DNA of 49,569 nucleotides from Clostridiales bacterium (GTDB lineage: Bacteria; Bacillota; Clostridia; Caldicoprobacterales; DTU083), in contig DUOI01000054.1 in assembly GCA_012838915.1 (NCBI GenBank), positions 1 to 49,569 of the forward strand. Reading direction: 5' to 3'. The notes beneath the pieces were generated by a model that was not told the DNA's origin, made no database searches, and saw nothing but the letters and a program-made list of their open reading frames with translations. The position numbers were made by a program, and so were the translations under genes. This document shows, piece by piece, positions 1 through 11,403 of the stretch. Each line of letters begins with the position of its first letter. Within the stretch, counting starts at the first letter, position 1.

Positions 1-962
1 TTAAACAGATAATTCAGCACAACATTGGGATTGACGTCCCTTTTGATGTCAATCACAATGGACATCCCGTTCCGGTCGGATTCATCCCGTATGTCGGATA
101 TGCCTTCCAGCCTTTTATCCTTAACCAGGTCTGCAATTTTCTCAATCAGCCTTGCCTTGTTTACCTGATAGGGAATTTCACTGACCACAATGCGGGACCG
201 GTTATTGGGCAGTTCCTGAATTTCAGTTTTTGCCCTCATCACTACACGGCCTCTTCCGGTACGGTAAGCGTCCCGAATGCCGGATTTACCCAGAATCAAT
301 GCACCGGTGGGGAAATCCGGGCCTTTGATAATCTGAATGATATCTTCCAATCCGATATCGGGGTTGTCAATCAAAGCAATGGTTCCGTCAATTACCTCTC
401 CCATATTATGAGGAGGGATGTTGGTTGCCATACCCACTGCAATACCTGAGGAACCGTTTACCAAAAGGTTGGGAAACCTGGACGGCAATACTACCGGCTC
501 TTTCAGGGATTCATCAAAGTTGGGCATGAAGTCTACCGTTTCTTTTCCGATATCCGCCAGCATTTCCGTTGTAATTCTGGCCATGCGGGCTTCTGTATAA
601 CGCATGGCTGCAGGAGAATCGCCGTCTATGGAACCAAAGTTTCCATGGCCGTCCACCAATGGATATCGTGTAGAAAAATCCTGTGCCAGCCTGACCATGG
701 CGTCATATACAGCCGTATCTCCGTGGGGATGATATTTACCCAAAACATCGCCCACAATTCTGGCTGATTTCCGATAGGGCTTATCCGATGTCATCCCCAG
801 CTCATGCATGGAATATAAAATCCGCCGATGAACCGGTTTTAAGCCGTCCCGTACATCAGGAAGTGCGCGTCCTACAATTACGCTCATGGCGTAGTCGATG
901 TACGATTTTTTCATCTCCTGTTCCAGATCAACATCTATTATTCTTTGATTCAATGAATCCAT
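1..962 (-). CDS. gyrA: DNA gyrase subunit A, N-terminal part (cut by window edge)
   Basis: GyrA is the DNA-cutting subunit of gyrase and introduces negative supercoils together with GyrB. About 320 N-terminal residues are visible and the rest lies beyond base 1. The start ATG is at 962 and is followed by [20 protein letters not shown]. The active-site tyrosine is Tyr122 in the context [10 protein letters not shown]. The quinolone-determining loop reads [17 protein letters not shown], with Thr at position 83 where E. coli has Ser and with the acidic residue at 87 kept. Thr at this position is normal in clostridia, so I do not read it as resistance. The gene follows gyrB after 23 bases and is probably co-transcribed with it. 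Confidence 0.98.
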   Translation of the reverse strand, partial: MDSLNQRIIDVDLEQEMKKSYIDYAMSVIVGRALPDVRDGLKPVHRRILYSMHELGMTSDKPYRKSARIVGDVLGKYHPHGDTAVYDAMVRLAQDFSTRYPLVDGHGNFGSIDGDSPAAMRYTEARMARITTEMLADIGKETVDFMPNFDESLKEPVVLPSRFPNLLVNGSSGIAVGMATNIPPHNMGEVIDGTIALIDNPDIGLEDIIQIIKGPDFPTGALILGKSGIRDAYRTGRGRVVMRAKTEIQELPNNRSRIVVSEIPYQVNKARLIEKIADLVKDKRLEGISDIRDESDRNGMSIVIDIKRDVNPNVVLNYLF

Positions 963-985
963 TTAAGTCGTTTCTCCTTCTTAAT

Positions 986-3192
<2,207 letters not shown>

Positions 3193-3250
3193 AGCATACA
3201 TCCTTCCGTTTTTCACATATCTATTCTATTATATCCTATTTTCTTCCTGC

Positions 3251-4384
3251 TTAAAAGGATATACTTGCCATTGGTTGGGCTGTACCGGATTGAATCTTGA
3301 AAATCTGAGCATTTTTACGCTTTTGTTCAGGTATCTGGTTTACATCCGTCAAGGTGATAAAGGTTTGAACCTTTCCGATGTACTCCATCAGCATCTGCTG
3401 CCTGTCCTGATCCAGTTCAGACAGAGCATCATCCAGCAAAAGCAGGGGATATTCCCCTGTTTCCTTAAACATATATTCAAGACCTGAGAGCTTAAGCGAC
3501 AACACTGTCGTTCGTTTCTGCCCCTGGGAGCCAAACACTTTTACATCAGCCCCATTAATTTGAAACAACAAATCATCCCTGTGACAGCCTCTGCCGGTAA
3601 TGCCCCTTTCTATGTCTTCCTTCCGCCTTTCTTCCAGCACCTTAAGAAATTGTTCCCTGATTTCATCCATACTGCCTGTTTGAAAGGGAATGGAAGACTT
3701 GTATTCCAATGTCAGCTTTTCTGAACCATGGGTCATTTGGTTGTGTATTTCCTGTGCAATAGTCTGCAGGGAATCATGAAAAAGCTTTCTTTGCCGGATA
3801 ATATAACTGCCCGCCTCCGCCAGCTGATTATCCCATACGGGAAGTGTCCCTGCCAGGGAAGGTTTGGTTTGGATGCTTTTAAGCAAATTGTTACGATGGC
3901 TCAGAATCCGGTTGTATTGCTGCAGATAATAAAAATACCTGGGCCGGATCTGAGATAACTCAATATCTATAAAGCGCCTGCGCTCAGCAGGGCCTTCCCT
4001 GATAAGCTTTAAATCATCCGGAGAAAACATTACAGAATTCAGGTGACCCATTAACTCTCCCAGCCTGTTAACCGGGTTTTGATTGATTAATACCTTTTTT
4101 TTATCCCGGGCATGGAGGGATATGGCAATCTCGCTTGCACCAAGCTGCTTATCCACCATGGTTCTGATAGAAGCTTCTTCCTCTCCCCATTTAATCATTT
4201 CCCGATCTTTGGATGTGCGATGTGAGCGTCCGGTACAGGACATGAAAATGGATTCCAGGATATTGGTCTTGCCATGGGCATTGGGGCTTACAAAAAGAAT
4301 CAGATCGGAATAAAAGGACAGCTCCAGATTTTCATAATTTCTAAATTTTCTTAGAATCAATTGCCTGAGCCGCAAAACCTGCAC
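3251..4384 (-). CDS. recF: DNA replication/repair protein RecF
   Basis: RecF is an SMC-like ATPase that helps load RecA at gapped DNA. The 377-aa protein has the N-terminal KFRNYENLEL motif, a P-loop region SPNAHGKTNILES at residues 33-45, and C-terminal signature and Walker B segments (GSQGQKRTTVLSLKL, LLLLDDALSELD). The first P-loop residue is Ser where the family has Gly; Gly38, Lys39 and Thr40 are intact. The start is uncertain. GTG at 4384 abuts the purine-rich AGGAGAGG, whereas TTG at 4375 would be better spaced and would fit the family's N-terminal length. Confidence 0.96.
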   Translation of the reverse strand: MQVLRLRQLILRKFRNYENLELSFYSDLILFVSPNAHGKTNILESIFMSCTGRSHRTSKDREMIKWGEEEASIRTMVDKQLGASEIAISLHARDKKKVLINQNPVNRLGELMGHLNSVMFSPDDLKLIREGPAERRRFIDIELSQIRPRYFYYLQQYNRILSHRNNLLKSIQTKPSLAGTLPVWDNQLAEAGSYIIRQRKLFHDSLQTIAQEIHNQMTHGSEKLTLEYKSSIPFQTGSMDEIREQFLKVLEERRKEDIERGITGRGCHRDDLLFQINGADVKVFGSQGQKRTTVLSLKLSGLEYMFKETGEYPLLLLDDALSELDQDRQQMLMEYIGKVQTFITLTDVNQIPEQKRKNAQIFKIQSGTAQPMASISF

Positions 4385-4390
4385 CCTCTC

Positions 4391-4600
4391 CTATTCCACA
4401 AGAAAGCTGCCCACCTGCTCTACCTCTACCAAATCCCCGGCATGAATCTTTTTTCCCTTTCTCAGCTCCGGCTCTCCATTGACCTTTACCATACCTTCTG
4501 CAATCATATGATTGGCTTCGGCACCGGACTCAGCTGCATTTACCCACTTCAGCAACTGGTTCAATTTTATGAACCGGGTATGAATCCTGACTTTTTCCAT
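4391..4600 (-). CDS. yaaA: S4-domain RNA-binding protein (YaaA/RlbA type)
   Basis: This 69-aa protein consists of one S4 RNA-binding fold: IKLNQLLKWVNAAESGAEANH, then the core VKVNGEPELRKGKKIHAGDLV. It lies between dnaN and recF, the standard place of the B. subtilis yaaA (rlbA) gene, which is linked to ribosome assembly. It is 12 bases after dnaN and 6 bases before recF, so these genes probably form one transcript. Confidence 0.93.
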   Translation of the reverse strand: MEKVRIHTRFIKLNQLLKWVNAAESGAEANHMIAEGMVKVNGEPELRKGKKIHAGDLVEVEQVGSFLVE

Positions 4601-4612
4601 TATACTTCCGCC

Positions 4613-5716
4613 TTACGCATAAATTCTTACCGGAAGAAGCAAATAGGTAAAATTGCTGCCCTTAAGGGGACGAACAACGCAAGGGCTGACACTGGTTGTA
4701 AAATCCAGGCAGATTTCCTGATCTTCGATAACCTTAAGAATATCCATGAAATACCTGGCATTGAAAGCAATTTCCAAATCCTTGCCTTCCAGCAGGATGG
4801 GAATTTCCTCGTATACCTGCCCGGATTCCGAATTGGAGGTAATAATCATTTTTTGGTCCTGCAGGGACAATTTTATCAGATTGTTCTTGCCTTCCCTGGC
4901 AATGAGAGAAGCACGGTCAATGCTGGATTCCAATATTTTTGTGTCTGCCTTGACTCTTGTCTTGTAACCCTCCGGTATAATCTGTTTGTAATTGATATAC
5001 TCCCCTTCCAATACCCGGGATATGATTCTGGTATATCCCAAGTCGAATAAAACATGCCTGTCCGAAACAATAATGCTGATTTGCTTATCATCATCGTCAA
5101 TAATCTTGCTGACCTCCGATAATGTCTTACCGGGTATAATAACCTTAAGATTTTCATGGGCAGTTTCAATCATGCCTTTTCTATGTGCCAGGCGATAACC
5201 GTCCAGACAAACCATTGAAATATTTTTGCCTTCCACTTCAAGGAGAGCACCGGTAAGGATAGGACGGGCCTCGTCTACAGCCACTGCAAAAATCGTTTCT
5301 CGAATCATGTTGGACAGCAGCATCTTATTAATTTCAATGAATTCCTTTTCACTAATTTCCGGCAGGGAAGGAAATTCGTCAGGCGCAAACCCCTGAAGGG
5401 TAACGGTTGAATTCAGGCAGGTAAACTTTACAGTGTTATTTTCGGAAACCTTAACCTCTATTTCCGCTTCAGGAAACTTTCGAACCACTTCAGACATCAG
5501 CCTGGATGGAATCACTACACTGCCTTCCTGCAGGATATTCGCTTCCATATAGCTTTCAATTCCGAATTCCAGGTTGGTACCTACCAGCTTTAAAACGTCT
5601 TTTTCGGTTTCCAGCAGGATGCCCTCCAGAATGGGAGTATTGGTTCTGGTGGAAACGGCTTTTTGTACCGTTAAAATGACATTTAAAAAATTATTTTGCA
5701 TACATGTGAATTTCAT
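4613..5716 (-). CDS. dnaN: DNA polymerase III beta subunit (sliding clamp)
   Basis: DnaN forms the ring-shaped clamp that holds the replicative polymerase on DNA. The protein has 367 aa, full length for the family. It begins MKFTCMQNNFLNVILTVQKA and carries the expected three repeated clamp domains; the C-terminus LLPVRIYA corresponds to the usual LMPVRI(Y)-type end near the protein-binding cleft. The start ATG at 5716 follows AGGAGG by six bases. It lies downstream of dnaA, and the origin unwinding region lies in the gap between them. Confidence 0.98.
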   Translation of the reverse strand: MKFTCMQNNFLNVILTVQKAVSTRTNTPILEGILLETEKDVLKLVGTNLEFGIESYMEANILQEGSVVIPSRLMSEVVRKFPEAEIEVKVSENNTVKFTCLNSTVTLQGFAPDEFPSLPEISEKEFIEINKMLLSNMIRETIFAVAVDEARPILTGALLEVEGKNISMVCLDGYRLAHRKGMIETAHENLKVIIPGKTLSEVSKIIDDDDKQISIIVSDRHVLFDLGYTRIISRVLEGEYINYKQIIPEGYKTRVKADTKILESSIDRASLIAREGKNNLIKLSLQDQKMIITSNSESGQVYEEIPILLEGKDLEIAFNARYFMDILKVIEDQEICLDFTTSVSPCVVRPLKGSNFTYLLLPVRIYA

Positions 5717-5753
5717 GGAATACCTCCTGGAGTTATTGCATATATTTATAATT

Positions 5754-5875
5754 TAGTAGTAATAGTAGTAGGGCTTGTGGAAATGTGAATTATACTGTCG
5801 AATCAAGTCAATCTCACATTATCCATGTGGATACTCTGGGGATAAATTGAATTACGGATGCTGTTATTGTCCACA
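5754..5875. other. Origin of replication, dnaA-dnaN part: DnaA-trios and DnaA boxes
   Basis: The gap between dnaA and dnaN contains six consecutive trinucleotides TAG TAG TAA TAG TAG TAG at 5754-5771, then a short G/C stretch, then a DnaA-box-like TGTGGAAAT at 5776-5784. Further boxes are TTATCCATG (5819-5827), overlapping TGTGGATAC (5826-5834), TGGGGATAA (5837-5845) and TTGTCCACA (5867-5875), most one mismatch from TTATCCACA or its complement. In B. subtilis the same order of boxes, GC cluster and DnaA-trios marks the strand-opening site downstream of dnaA, so I infer that this is the unwinding site here. Confidence 0.8.
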
Positions 5876-5882
5876 ACCCCTG

Positions 5883-7214
5883 TTAGTTCTCATTGATTCT
5901 CTTGATTAACTCGTTTACAGTGCGCTTGACCTGTAAATCGTTTTCCATTTCATCGGCGATCTTGTCGCAGGCATGAATTACGGTGGTATGGTCCCGTCCG
6001 CCGAATAAATCACCTATCTTGGGAAGGGATAAATCCGTAAGTTCCCTGCACAGGTACATGGCGATCTGCCTGGGATAAGAAATGGGACGATTTCGTTTCT
6101 TGGATATTAAATCCTCTACCTTTAACTGATAGTAATCAGCAGTTACACTTTGGATGAGTTCAGGTGTAATTTTTCTCGGCCGGTGATTGGAGATAATATC
6201 CTTTAATGCTTCATCCGCCACGGCTACATCCAGGGTGCTGTTAGTGAGGGAAGAATATGCCACTATACGGGTGAGAGCTCCTTCCAGCTCACGAATATTG
6301 GATTCAATGCGCCTGGCAATAAAGGCCAGAACTTCATTGTCTATTTCCAGGTTCTCCATGGTGGCCTTTTTCTTTAAAATGGCAATTCTGGTCTCCAAAT
6401 CAGGAGGCTGAATATCGGTAATAAGGCCCCACTCAAAACGGGAGCGCAGCCGATCCTCCAATGTAGGGATTTCCTTGGGAGGACGGTCGCTGGACATAAT
6501 AATCTGTTTATTGGCTTCATGCAGGGCATTGAAGGTATGGAAAAATTCCTCCTGGGTACTTTCCTTGCCGGCAATAAATTGAATATCATCTATCAGGAGT
6601 ACATCCACATTTCTGTAACGATTACGAAATTCCACGTTTTTGTTGGTCTGGATGGAATTAATCAATTCATTGGTAAACTTTTCGGATGTAACGTATAAAA
6701 CCTTCGCCTTCTGATTCTGGGACAAAATATAGTGGCCGATAGCATGCATCAGGTGAGTTTTTCCCAGCCCCACCCCTCCATAGATAAAAAGCGGATTATA
6801 TGCTTTTGCAGGAGCTTCAGCAACAGCCAGAGAGGCGGCATGGGCAAAGCGGTTGCTGTTACCTATAACGAAGGTGTTGAAGGTATATTTGGGATTTAGG
6901 AGGCTGTCAAACTCATTTGCTTCAGAATCAGTCTTTTCCGGCTTTTCCATGTACTTGTCGGCTTCACTGGTCAGCACAAAGGTTATGTAGTACGATCGGG
7001 ATGATACCTGTTTTACCGCATTGGAAATCAAACTGGTATAACGTCCCTCCAGTATGCTCTTGGTAAAGTCATTGGGGACGCAAAGATAGAGCTGATCTCC
7101 TTTTATGGAAACCGGCTCGATTACCTTTATCCAGGTATCGAAGCTGACATCGGTAATTTCATTTCGGATCAGCCGAAGGGTTTTTTGCCAGAGTTCCTCT
7201 AAATAGTTATCCAT
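5883..7214 (-). CDS. dnaA: Chromosomal replication initiator protein DnaA
   Basis: DnaA is the AAA+ initiator that binds DnaA boxes and opens the origin. It has 443 aa from the ATG at 7214, which follows AGGAGG by seven bases; a longer reading to 7307 would add a non-homologous hydrophobic leader and is rejected. Domain I ([18 protein letters not shown]) is followed by a short linker. The AAA+ core has Walker [16 protein letters not shown] and Walker [15 protein letters not shown]. The C-terminal DNA-binding domain carries the signature [16 protein letters not shown]. DnaA-box clusters lie on both sides of the gene, suggesting autoregulation and a bipartite origin. Confidence 0.98.
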   Translation of the reverse strand: MDNYLEELWQKTLRLIRNEITDVSFDTWIKVIEPVSIKGDQLYLCVPNDFTKSILEGRYTSLISNAVKQVSSRSYYITFVLTSEADKYMEKPEKTDSEANEFDSLLNPKYTFNTFVIGNSNRFAHAASLAVAEAPAKAYNPLFIYGGVGLGKTHLMHAIGHYILSQNQKAKVLYVTSEKFTNELINSIQTNKNVEFRNRYRNVDVLLIDDIQFIAGKESTQEEFFHTFNALHEANKQIIMSSDRPPKEIPTLEDRLRSRFEWGLITDIQPPDLETRIAILKKKATMENLEIDNEVLAFIARRIESNIRELEGALTRIVAYSSLTNSTLDVAVADEALKDIISNHRPRKITPELIQSVTADYYQLKVEDLISKKRNRPISYPRQIAMYLCRELTDLSLPKIGDLFGGRDHTTVIHACDKIADEMENDLQVKRTVNELIKRINEN

Positions 7215-7343
7215 AACAAACCTCCTACGTAAAAAAGAAAAAATGAAGAATAAAATTGCTGTACAATGGTTTGCTCTGCACAGCATAAATAAAATATGCG
7301 TAAGCATAATTGGATGGATAGAATGTAACTCATTATGGAAAAC

Positions 7344-7542
7344 TTATACACAAAGATAAGTTATCCCATTCACAATTTCAACAGCCCTGAAGGATGGGTA
7401 ATACGAAAAAAGTCGAACAGAATGACAAGTTATGCACAGGATTATCCACAGAATGTGCAAAACTATAGTAATAATTCCTTCTATTATTATAATGTAGAAG
7501 TTATCAACAGTAAAGCATAATAATTTAAATATCTGTGGATTA
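7344..7542. other. Origin of replication, dnaA-rpmH part: DnaA-box cluster
   Basis: The 502-base gap between the divergent dnaA and rpmH genes is AT-rich and holds TTATACACA (7344-7352), TTATGCACA (7430-7438), the perfect consensus TTATCCACA (7442-7450), TTATCAACA (7501-7509) and TGTGGATTA (7534-7542). This corresponds in position to the incA/B cluster upstream of dnaA in B. subtilis. Boxes at 7430 and 7442 are 12 bases apart in the same orientation. The stretch should also contain the dnaA promoter, which I could not place with confidence. Confidence 0.85.
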
Positions 7543-7585
7543 TTGATATGTAAACAGTCATGAACCATTATAATACTTGATTTTC

Positions 7586-7615
7586 TTGACACATGGAAGC
7601 ATGATGACTTATAAT
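7586..7615 (+). promoter_or_regulatory. Sigma-A-type promoter for rpmH
   Basis: TTGACA at 7586-7591 and TATAAT at 7610-7615, both perfect consensus hexamers, are separated by 18 bases. They lie about 100 bases upstream of rpmH and read rightward, so this is the likely promoter of the rpmH-rnpA-yidD-yidC-jag group. Confidence 0.88.
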
Positions 7616-7716
7616 ACTATACGTAGTAAAATGCCGTTTCCCTTTCTAATGCCAACAAGGGAAGAATGGTGAGATATAGCTTATTTAAAATAGAATTGGA
7701 AAGGGGGCTGTGCATA

Positions 7717-7851
7717 ATGAAGAGAACATACCAGCCAAAGAAAAGACAAAGAAGCAAGGAACACGGGTTCCGTAAAAGAATGAAAACCAAGAATGGCAGA
7801 TTGGTGTTAAAGAGAAGAAGAGCAAGAGGCAGAAGAAGATTGACAGCATAA
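7717..7851 (+). CDS. rpmH: 50S ribosomal protein L34
   Basis: This 44-aa, highly basic protein reads [20 protein letters not shown] at its start and ends [11 protein letters not shown], the standard L34 sequence. It is a structural protein of the large ribosomal subunit. The ATG at 7717 follows GGAAAGGGGG; an upstream in-frame start at 7666 would add residues not found in the family. Confidence 0.98.
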   Translation: MKRTYQPKKRQRSKEHGFRKRMKTKNGRLVLKRRRARGRRRLTA

Positions 7852-7873
7852 GGCCGCCTATGAGTGGCCTTTT
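7850..7873 (+). terminator. Short attenuator-like hairpin between rpmH and rnpA
   Basis: AAGGCC (7850-7855) can pair with GGCCTT (7866-7871) over a ten-base loop and is followed by two more T residues. It begins at the rpmH stop codon. The stem is short, so it would be a partial terminator at most, lowering rnpA expression relative to rpmH. This role is inferred. Confidence 0.45.
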
Positions 7874-7905
7874 GTATCAATTGAGAATCTTTCTGGAGGT
7901 ATGGG

Positions 7906-8259
7906 GTGAATAAAAAATACCGACTCAGAAGGAATAGGGATTTCCAATACACTTACAGGAAGGGGCGGTCACTGGGGCACCCTTTACTTGTATTGATTTA
8001 CAGGGAAACCAATCGCAATGAAAACAGAATTGGTTTTTCCATTACTAAGAAATTTGGAAATGCAGTTCAGAGAAACCGAATCAAGCGGCAATTACGAGAA
8101 ATTTTGCGTTTGCAACTTCAGCATTTGAGACAGGGATATGATATGATATTTGTTGTGCGCAAGGAAGCCGGAGAGGCTTCCTATCATACTTTGGAAAGCG
8201 CAGTAATCAATCTGTTAAAAAGAGGAAAATTATACAAACAAGGTGATTTGGCACCATGA
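7906..8259 (+). CDS. rnpA: Ribonuclease P protein component
   Basis: RnpA is the protein partner of the RNase P ribozyme, which matures tRNA 5' ends. The 117-aa protein starts with GTG at 7906 after GGAGG and begins [20 protein letters not shown]. The conserved RNR box is [18 protein letters not shown]. Its end overlaps the yidD start by four bases (ATGA). Confidence 0.97.
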   Translation: MNKKYRLRRNRDFQYTYRKGRSLGHPLLVLIYRETNRNENRIGFSITKKFGNAVQRNRIKRQLREILRLQLQHLRQGYDMIFVVRKEAGEASYHTLESAVINLLKRGKLYKQGDLAP

Positions 8260-8465
8260 AGAAAATACTGCTGGGTCTGATACGATTTTACCGAAGGAGA
8301 ATATCTTCCTGGTTTCCCCCAAGTTGCCGCTTTTATCCTACATGTTCGCAATATTCCATGCAAGCTATTGAAAAGTATGGGTCGCTGAAAGGGATAGTTC
8401 TTTCATTGAAAAGGATATTAAAATGCAATCCCCTGCATCCCGGCGGATATGACCCATTAAAATAA
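8256..8465 (+). CDS. yidD: Membrane protein insertion efficiency factor YidD
   Basis: This 69-aa protein carries the YidD signatures [20 protein letters not shown] and [12 protein letters not shown], with the three conserved cysteines and an amphipathic N-terminus. It lies at the inner face of the membrane and assists YidC-dependent insertion. It sits between rnpA (four-base overlap) and yidC (19 bases), the classical arrangement. Confidence 0.97.
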   Translation: MKKILLGLIRFYRRRISSWFPPSCRFYPTCSQYSMQAIEKYGSLKGIVLSLKRILKCNPLHPGGYDPLK

Positions 8466-8484
8466 ACCACGGGGGTAAAAAAAA

Positions 8485-9282
8485 ATGAATTTACCGATTA
8501 TATTGATGAATGCCGCCCAGGAAGCACAAAAGACCGGTTTGTGGGCAGCTTTTGTGAATTTTTTGAGCAGCATCCTTGAAAGCCTGAACAAGATAACCGG
8601 CTCCATCCCCGAGCCCTTTGGAGGTTATGGCCTGGCAATTGTCCTGTTTACTTTATTGATGCGCCTTGTTCTTCTTCCTCTTGATTTGAGATCCAGGAAA
8701 GCAAATTATAAGATACAGGAAATCCAGCCTCAGCTCAGTGAGCTGCAAAAGAAGTATAAGAATGACCCGGAAAAGCTGAACAAAAAGACAATGGAATTGT
8801 ATCAAAAGCATCAGATCAATCCGCTGGGCGGATGTCTGCCCATGCTGCTGCAAATGCCCTTGTTCTTTGCGTTGTTTGCCGCACTGCGGGCAATAGCTGA
8901 GGGGGCGGTAAAAAACGGTACAGTCAGCGCTTTTCTCTGGATAAGGAATATATGGCATCCGGATTCCCCGCTTATCAACAGTGCAAACCAAAAAATTGCA
9001 CCTTTCGGTCCGGGTTTCAATGGTTTGTTTATCCTGGCCGTTTTAGCCGGTGTAACATCCTATTTCCAGATAAAATTGTCTCAGCCCAAGGACAGCTCTA
9101 ACCAACAGATGAAGGGCTTTGCTGCAATTATGCCATTGATGTCAGTATGGTTTTGCGTGCAATATGCGGCAGCCTCTGCGATCTACTGGGTTACTTCGAA
9201 TGTATTTCAGATTGTACAACAGTTAATATTGAGAAAGCATCTCACACCGCAACCGGAGGCAAAGGAAGGTGAAAAGAAGTGA
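8485..9282 (+). CDS. yidC: Membrane protein insertase YidC/Oxa1/SpoIIIJ
   Basis: YidC inserts proteins into the cytoplasmic membrane alone or with SecYEG. The 265-aa protein has the five-helix core. The first conserved segment, GLAIVLFTLLMRLVLLPLDL, carries the groove arginine; a charged cytoplasmic hairpin QPQLSELQKKYKNDPEKLNK and the family segment NPLGGCLPMLLQMPLFFALF follow. Unlike Bacillus SpoIIIJ there is no N-terminal lipobox cysteine, and the N-terminus (MNLPIILMNAAQEAQ) looks like the short clostridial form. The basic tail is brief. GTGA overlap couples it to jag. Confidence 0.97.
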   Translation: MNLPIILMNAAQEAQKTGLWAAFVNFLSSILESLNKITGSIPEPFGGYGLAIVLFTLLMRLVLLPLDLRSRKANYKIQEIQPQLSELQKKYKNDPEKLNKKTMELYQKHQINPLGGCLPMLLQMPLFFALFAALRAIAEGAVKNGTVSAFLWIRNIWHPDSPLINSANQKIAPFGPGFNGLFILAVLAGVTSYFQIKLSQPKDSSNQQMKGFAAIMPLMSVWFCVQYAAASAIYWVTSNVFQIVQQLILRKHLTPQPEAKEGEKK

Positions 9283-9896
9283 GATCTGTAATTACAACGG
9301 GTAAAACTTTGGAAGATGCAATTTTGGCAGCTGCAATACAATTGGCAGTACAAAGGGATAAGTTGGAGATTGAAGTGTTGGAGGAGCCGGTAAAAGGTCT
9401 GTTTGGTGTGTTTGGCGGAAAGGATGCAAAAATCAAGGCATCCGTTATGCAATCTATGGGAGAGGTTACCCGTAATTTCTTGAATGAATTGTTTGAAAAG
9501 ATGAACCTGGAAGCCATAGTGGATGTTACTGAAACCGATGATTTGATATCTGTAAATGTCAGCGGTCCTAAGATGGGCATTCTGATAGGGCACAGGGGTG
9601 AAACCCTGGATGCGGTTCAATATCTGACCGGTCTGTCTGTCAATCGGGAATCAAAAACATACAAGCGGGTTATCATAGATACGGAAAACTATCGAAAAAA
9701 ACGGGAAGAAACCTTAATCAGGCTGGCTAAACGTCTGGCTCATAAAGTGCATAAAACCAGAAAAAAAATTGTACTGGAACCCATGAATCCCTTTGAACGC
9801 AGGGTTATTCACTCCACCCTTCAAAAAGACCCTTATGTGATTACCCACAGTGAAGGAGAGGAACCCTATCGTAAGATAGTGATTGCTCTAAAGTAG
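9279..9896 (+). CDS. jag: RNA-binding protein Jag/KhpB (Jag-N, KH, R3H)
   Basis: The 205-aa protein starts with GTG at 9279, overlapping the yidC stop. The N-terminal Jag domain (TTGKTLEDAILAAAIQLAV, then EEPVKGLFGVFGGKDAKIK) is followed by a KH domain with GPKMGILIGHRGETLDAVQY and a C-terminal R3H domain ending EEPYRKIVIALK. Members of this family, also called EloR or KhpB, bind RNA, and in streptococci they influence cell elongation. The yidC-jag pairing is conserved across Firmicutes. Confidence 0.96.
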   Translation: MRSVITTGKTLEDAILAAAIQLAVQRDKLEIEVLEEPVKGLFGVFGGKDAKIKASVMQSMGEVTRNFLNELFEKMNLEAIVDVTETDDLISVNVSGPKMGILIGHRGETLDAVQYLTGLSVNRESKTYKRVIIDTENYRKKREETLIRLAKRLAHKVHKTRKKIVLEPMNPFERRVIHSTLQKDPYVITHSEGEEPYRKIVIALK

Positions 9897-9935
9897 GCTT
9901 CAAGCAAAACAACATGATCATCAACAGAAACGTTT

Positions 9936-9959
9936 AAACCCAGTAGCAATACTGGGTTT
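9936..9959 (+). repeat. Perfect 10-bp stem-loop with GCAA tetraloop before mnmE
   Basis: AAACCCAGTA (9936-9945), GCAA (9946-9949) and TACTGGGTTT (9950-9959) form a perfect hairpin closed by a GNRA loop, 49 bases upstream of mnmE. No real U-run follows, so it is a poor intrinsic terminator; mRNA processing or protection is an alternative. Confidence 0.7.
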
Positions 9960-10007
9960 CGGATTTTCAGGGAAAGCAGCAATGCGGAAGGTGGATCATA
10001 TTAAAGG

Positions 10008-11396
10008 ATGAGGAATATGGCAATGGAAGACACAATTACGGCCTTGGCTACCCCGCCAGGAGAAGGGGGGATAGCGGTAATTCGTCTGAGCGGGCCTGAA
10101 TCTCTGCAAATTGCAGGAAGAATATTTGTAAACGGAAAAAAAGAAAGGATGGTCCAATTCAGGGACAGGTATTTTAATTACGGTTATATTCTGGATCATA
10201 ATAAAAACTTGGTCGACGAAGTGCTGTTGGTTTACATGAAGGCTCCAAGAACCTATACAAAAGAAGAGGTGGTGGAGATTCACTGTCATGGTGGTATGAT
10301 CCCGGTACGAAAGATACTGGACCTTTTATTGAAGGAAGGAGCACGACTGGCGCAGCCCGGCGAGTTTACCAAAAGGGCCTTCTTAAACGGCCGCATAGAC
10401 CTGGCCCAGGCGGAAGGCGTCATGGACCTGATTTCATCCAAAACCGAGCATGCTGCAAGAGCGTCCCTGCAGCAAATGGAAGGTTTTCTGTCAAAGGAAA
10501 TCAAGGCAATAAGGGATGATATGCTGGATGTTCTGGCTCGAATAGAGGTTACGATAGATTATCCGGAAGAAGACATCGAGAGCCTGGTAGAGCATGAGAT
10601 ACGAAAAAGGCTGTGTGCAGCCCGGGATAAATGCAAAAATCTGCTGGAGTCCGCTCACCAGGGACGCTTGATCCGGGAAGGAATTAAAACCGTTATCATA
10701 GGAAAGCCCAATGTAGGTAAATCTTCTTTGCTGAACGCCCTGGTGCGGGAGAACCGTGCCATAGTTACGGATATTCCGGGAACAACCCGGGATGTTATTG
10801 AGGAGTATGTGAATATAAAAGGTATCCTGGTTCGTATACTTGATACGGCAGGTATACGTGAAACCAGAGATTTGGTGGAGAAAATCGGTGTGGAAAAATC
10901 CAGGGAAATGACCCAGGATGCAGATTTGATACTGTTTATACTGGATGCTTCCCAACCCCTGGGCAAGGAAGATATGGAGATACTGCAATTGCTGAAGGAC
11001 AAACAGGTGCTTATTTTACTGAACAAGTCAGATCAGCCTCATGTCATAGATGAAGAAGATATCAGAAGCCTGACAGACAGCACTATATTGAAAACATCCA
11101 TGGTGGACGGCACAGGGCTGGATCAGGTGGAGAATTTCATTTACAATATGGTTTATTCCGGCAGGGTTGAACAGAAAAACCCTGTTATGATAACCAACAA
11201 TCGCCACAAGGAGGCACTTATCCGCGCTGAAAGACATCTGGGAGAGGCATTGGAGGCAATGGATGCATCCATGCCGCTGGATATGGTCACCATAGATATC
11301 AGGAATGTATGGGAAGCTTTGGGCGAGATAACCGGAGAAAGTCTTACTGAAAACCTGATAGACAGGATCTTTATGGAATTCTGCTTAGGAAAGTAG
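10008..11396 (+). CDS. mnmE: tRNA U34 modification GTPase MnmE
   Basis: MnmE, with MnmG, installs carboxymethylaminomethyl groups on the wobble uridine of some tRNAs. The protein has 462 aa at most. The tetrahydrofolate-binding N-domain begins [20 protein letters not shown]. The G domain has [14 protein letters not shown], the switch [18 protein letters not shown] and NKSD. It ends FCLGK with the catalytic C-terminal Cys. Possible starts are ATG 10008, 10017 and 10023; the last best matches relatives. mnmG follows after 7 bases. Confidence 0.97.
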   Translation: MRNMAMEDTITALATPPGEGGIAVIRLSGPESLQIAGRIFVNGKKERMVQFRDRYFNYGYILDHNKNLVDEVLLVYMKAPRTYTKEEVVEIHCHGGMIPVRKILDLLLKEGARLAQPGEFTKRAFLNGRIDLAQAEGVMDLISSKTEHAARASLQQMEGFLSKEIKAIRDDMLDVLARIEVTIDYPEEDIESLVEHEIRKRLCAARDKCKNLLESAHQGRLIREGIKTVIIGKPNVGKSSLLNALVRENRAIVTDIPGTTRDVIEEYVNIKGILVRILDTAGIRETRDLVEKIGVEKSREMTQDADLILFILDASQPLGKEDMEILQLLKDKQVLILLNKSDQPHVIDEEDIRSLTDSTILKTSMVDGTGLDQVENFIYNMVYSGRVEQKNPVMITNNRHKEALIRAERHLGEALEAMDASMPLDMVTIDIRNVWEALGEITGESLTENLIDRIFMEFCLGK

Positions 11397-11403
11397 GAGA
11401 TTT

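Noticed and set aside
713-723. GyrA Thr83 as fluoroquinolone resistance
   Set aside because: Thr at this position is the normal residue in many clostridia and the acidic residue at 87 is intact.
4361-5050. Rightward 229-aa frame opposite dnaN and the S4 gene
   Set aside because: It runs antisense through conserved genes with no domain; a shadow of their codon pattern.
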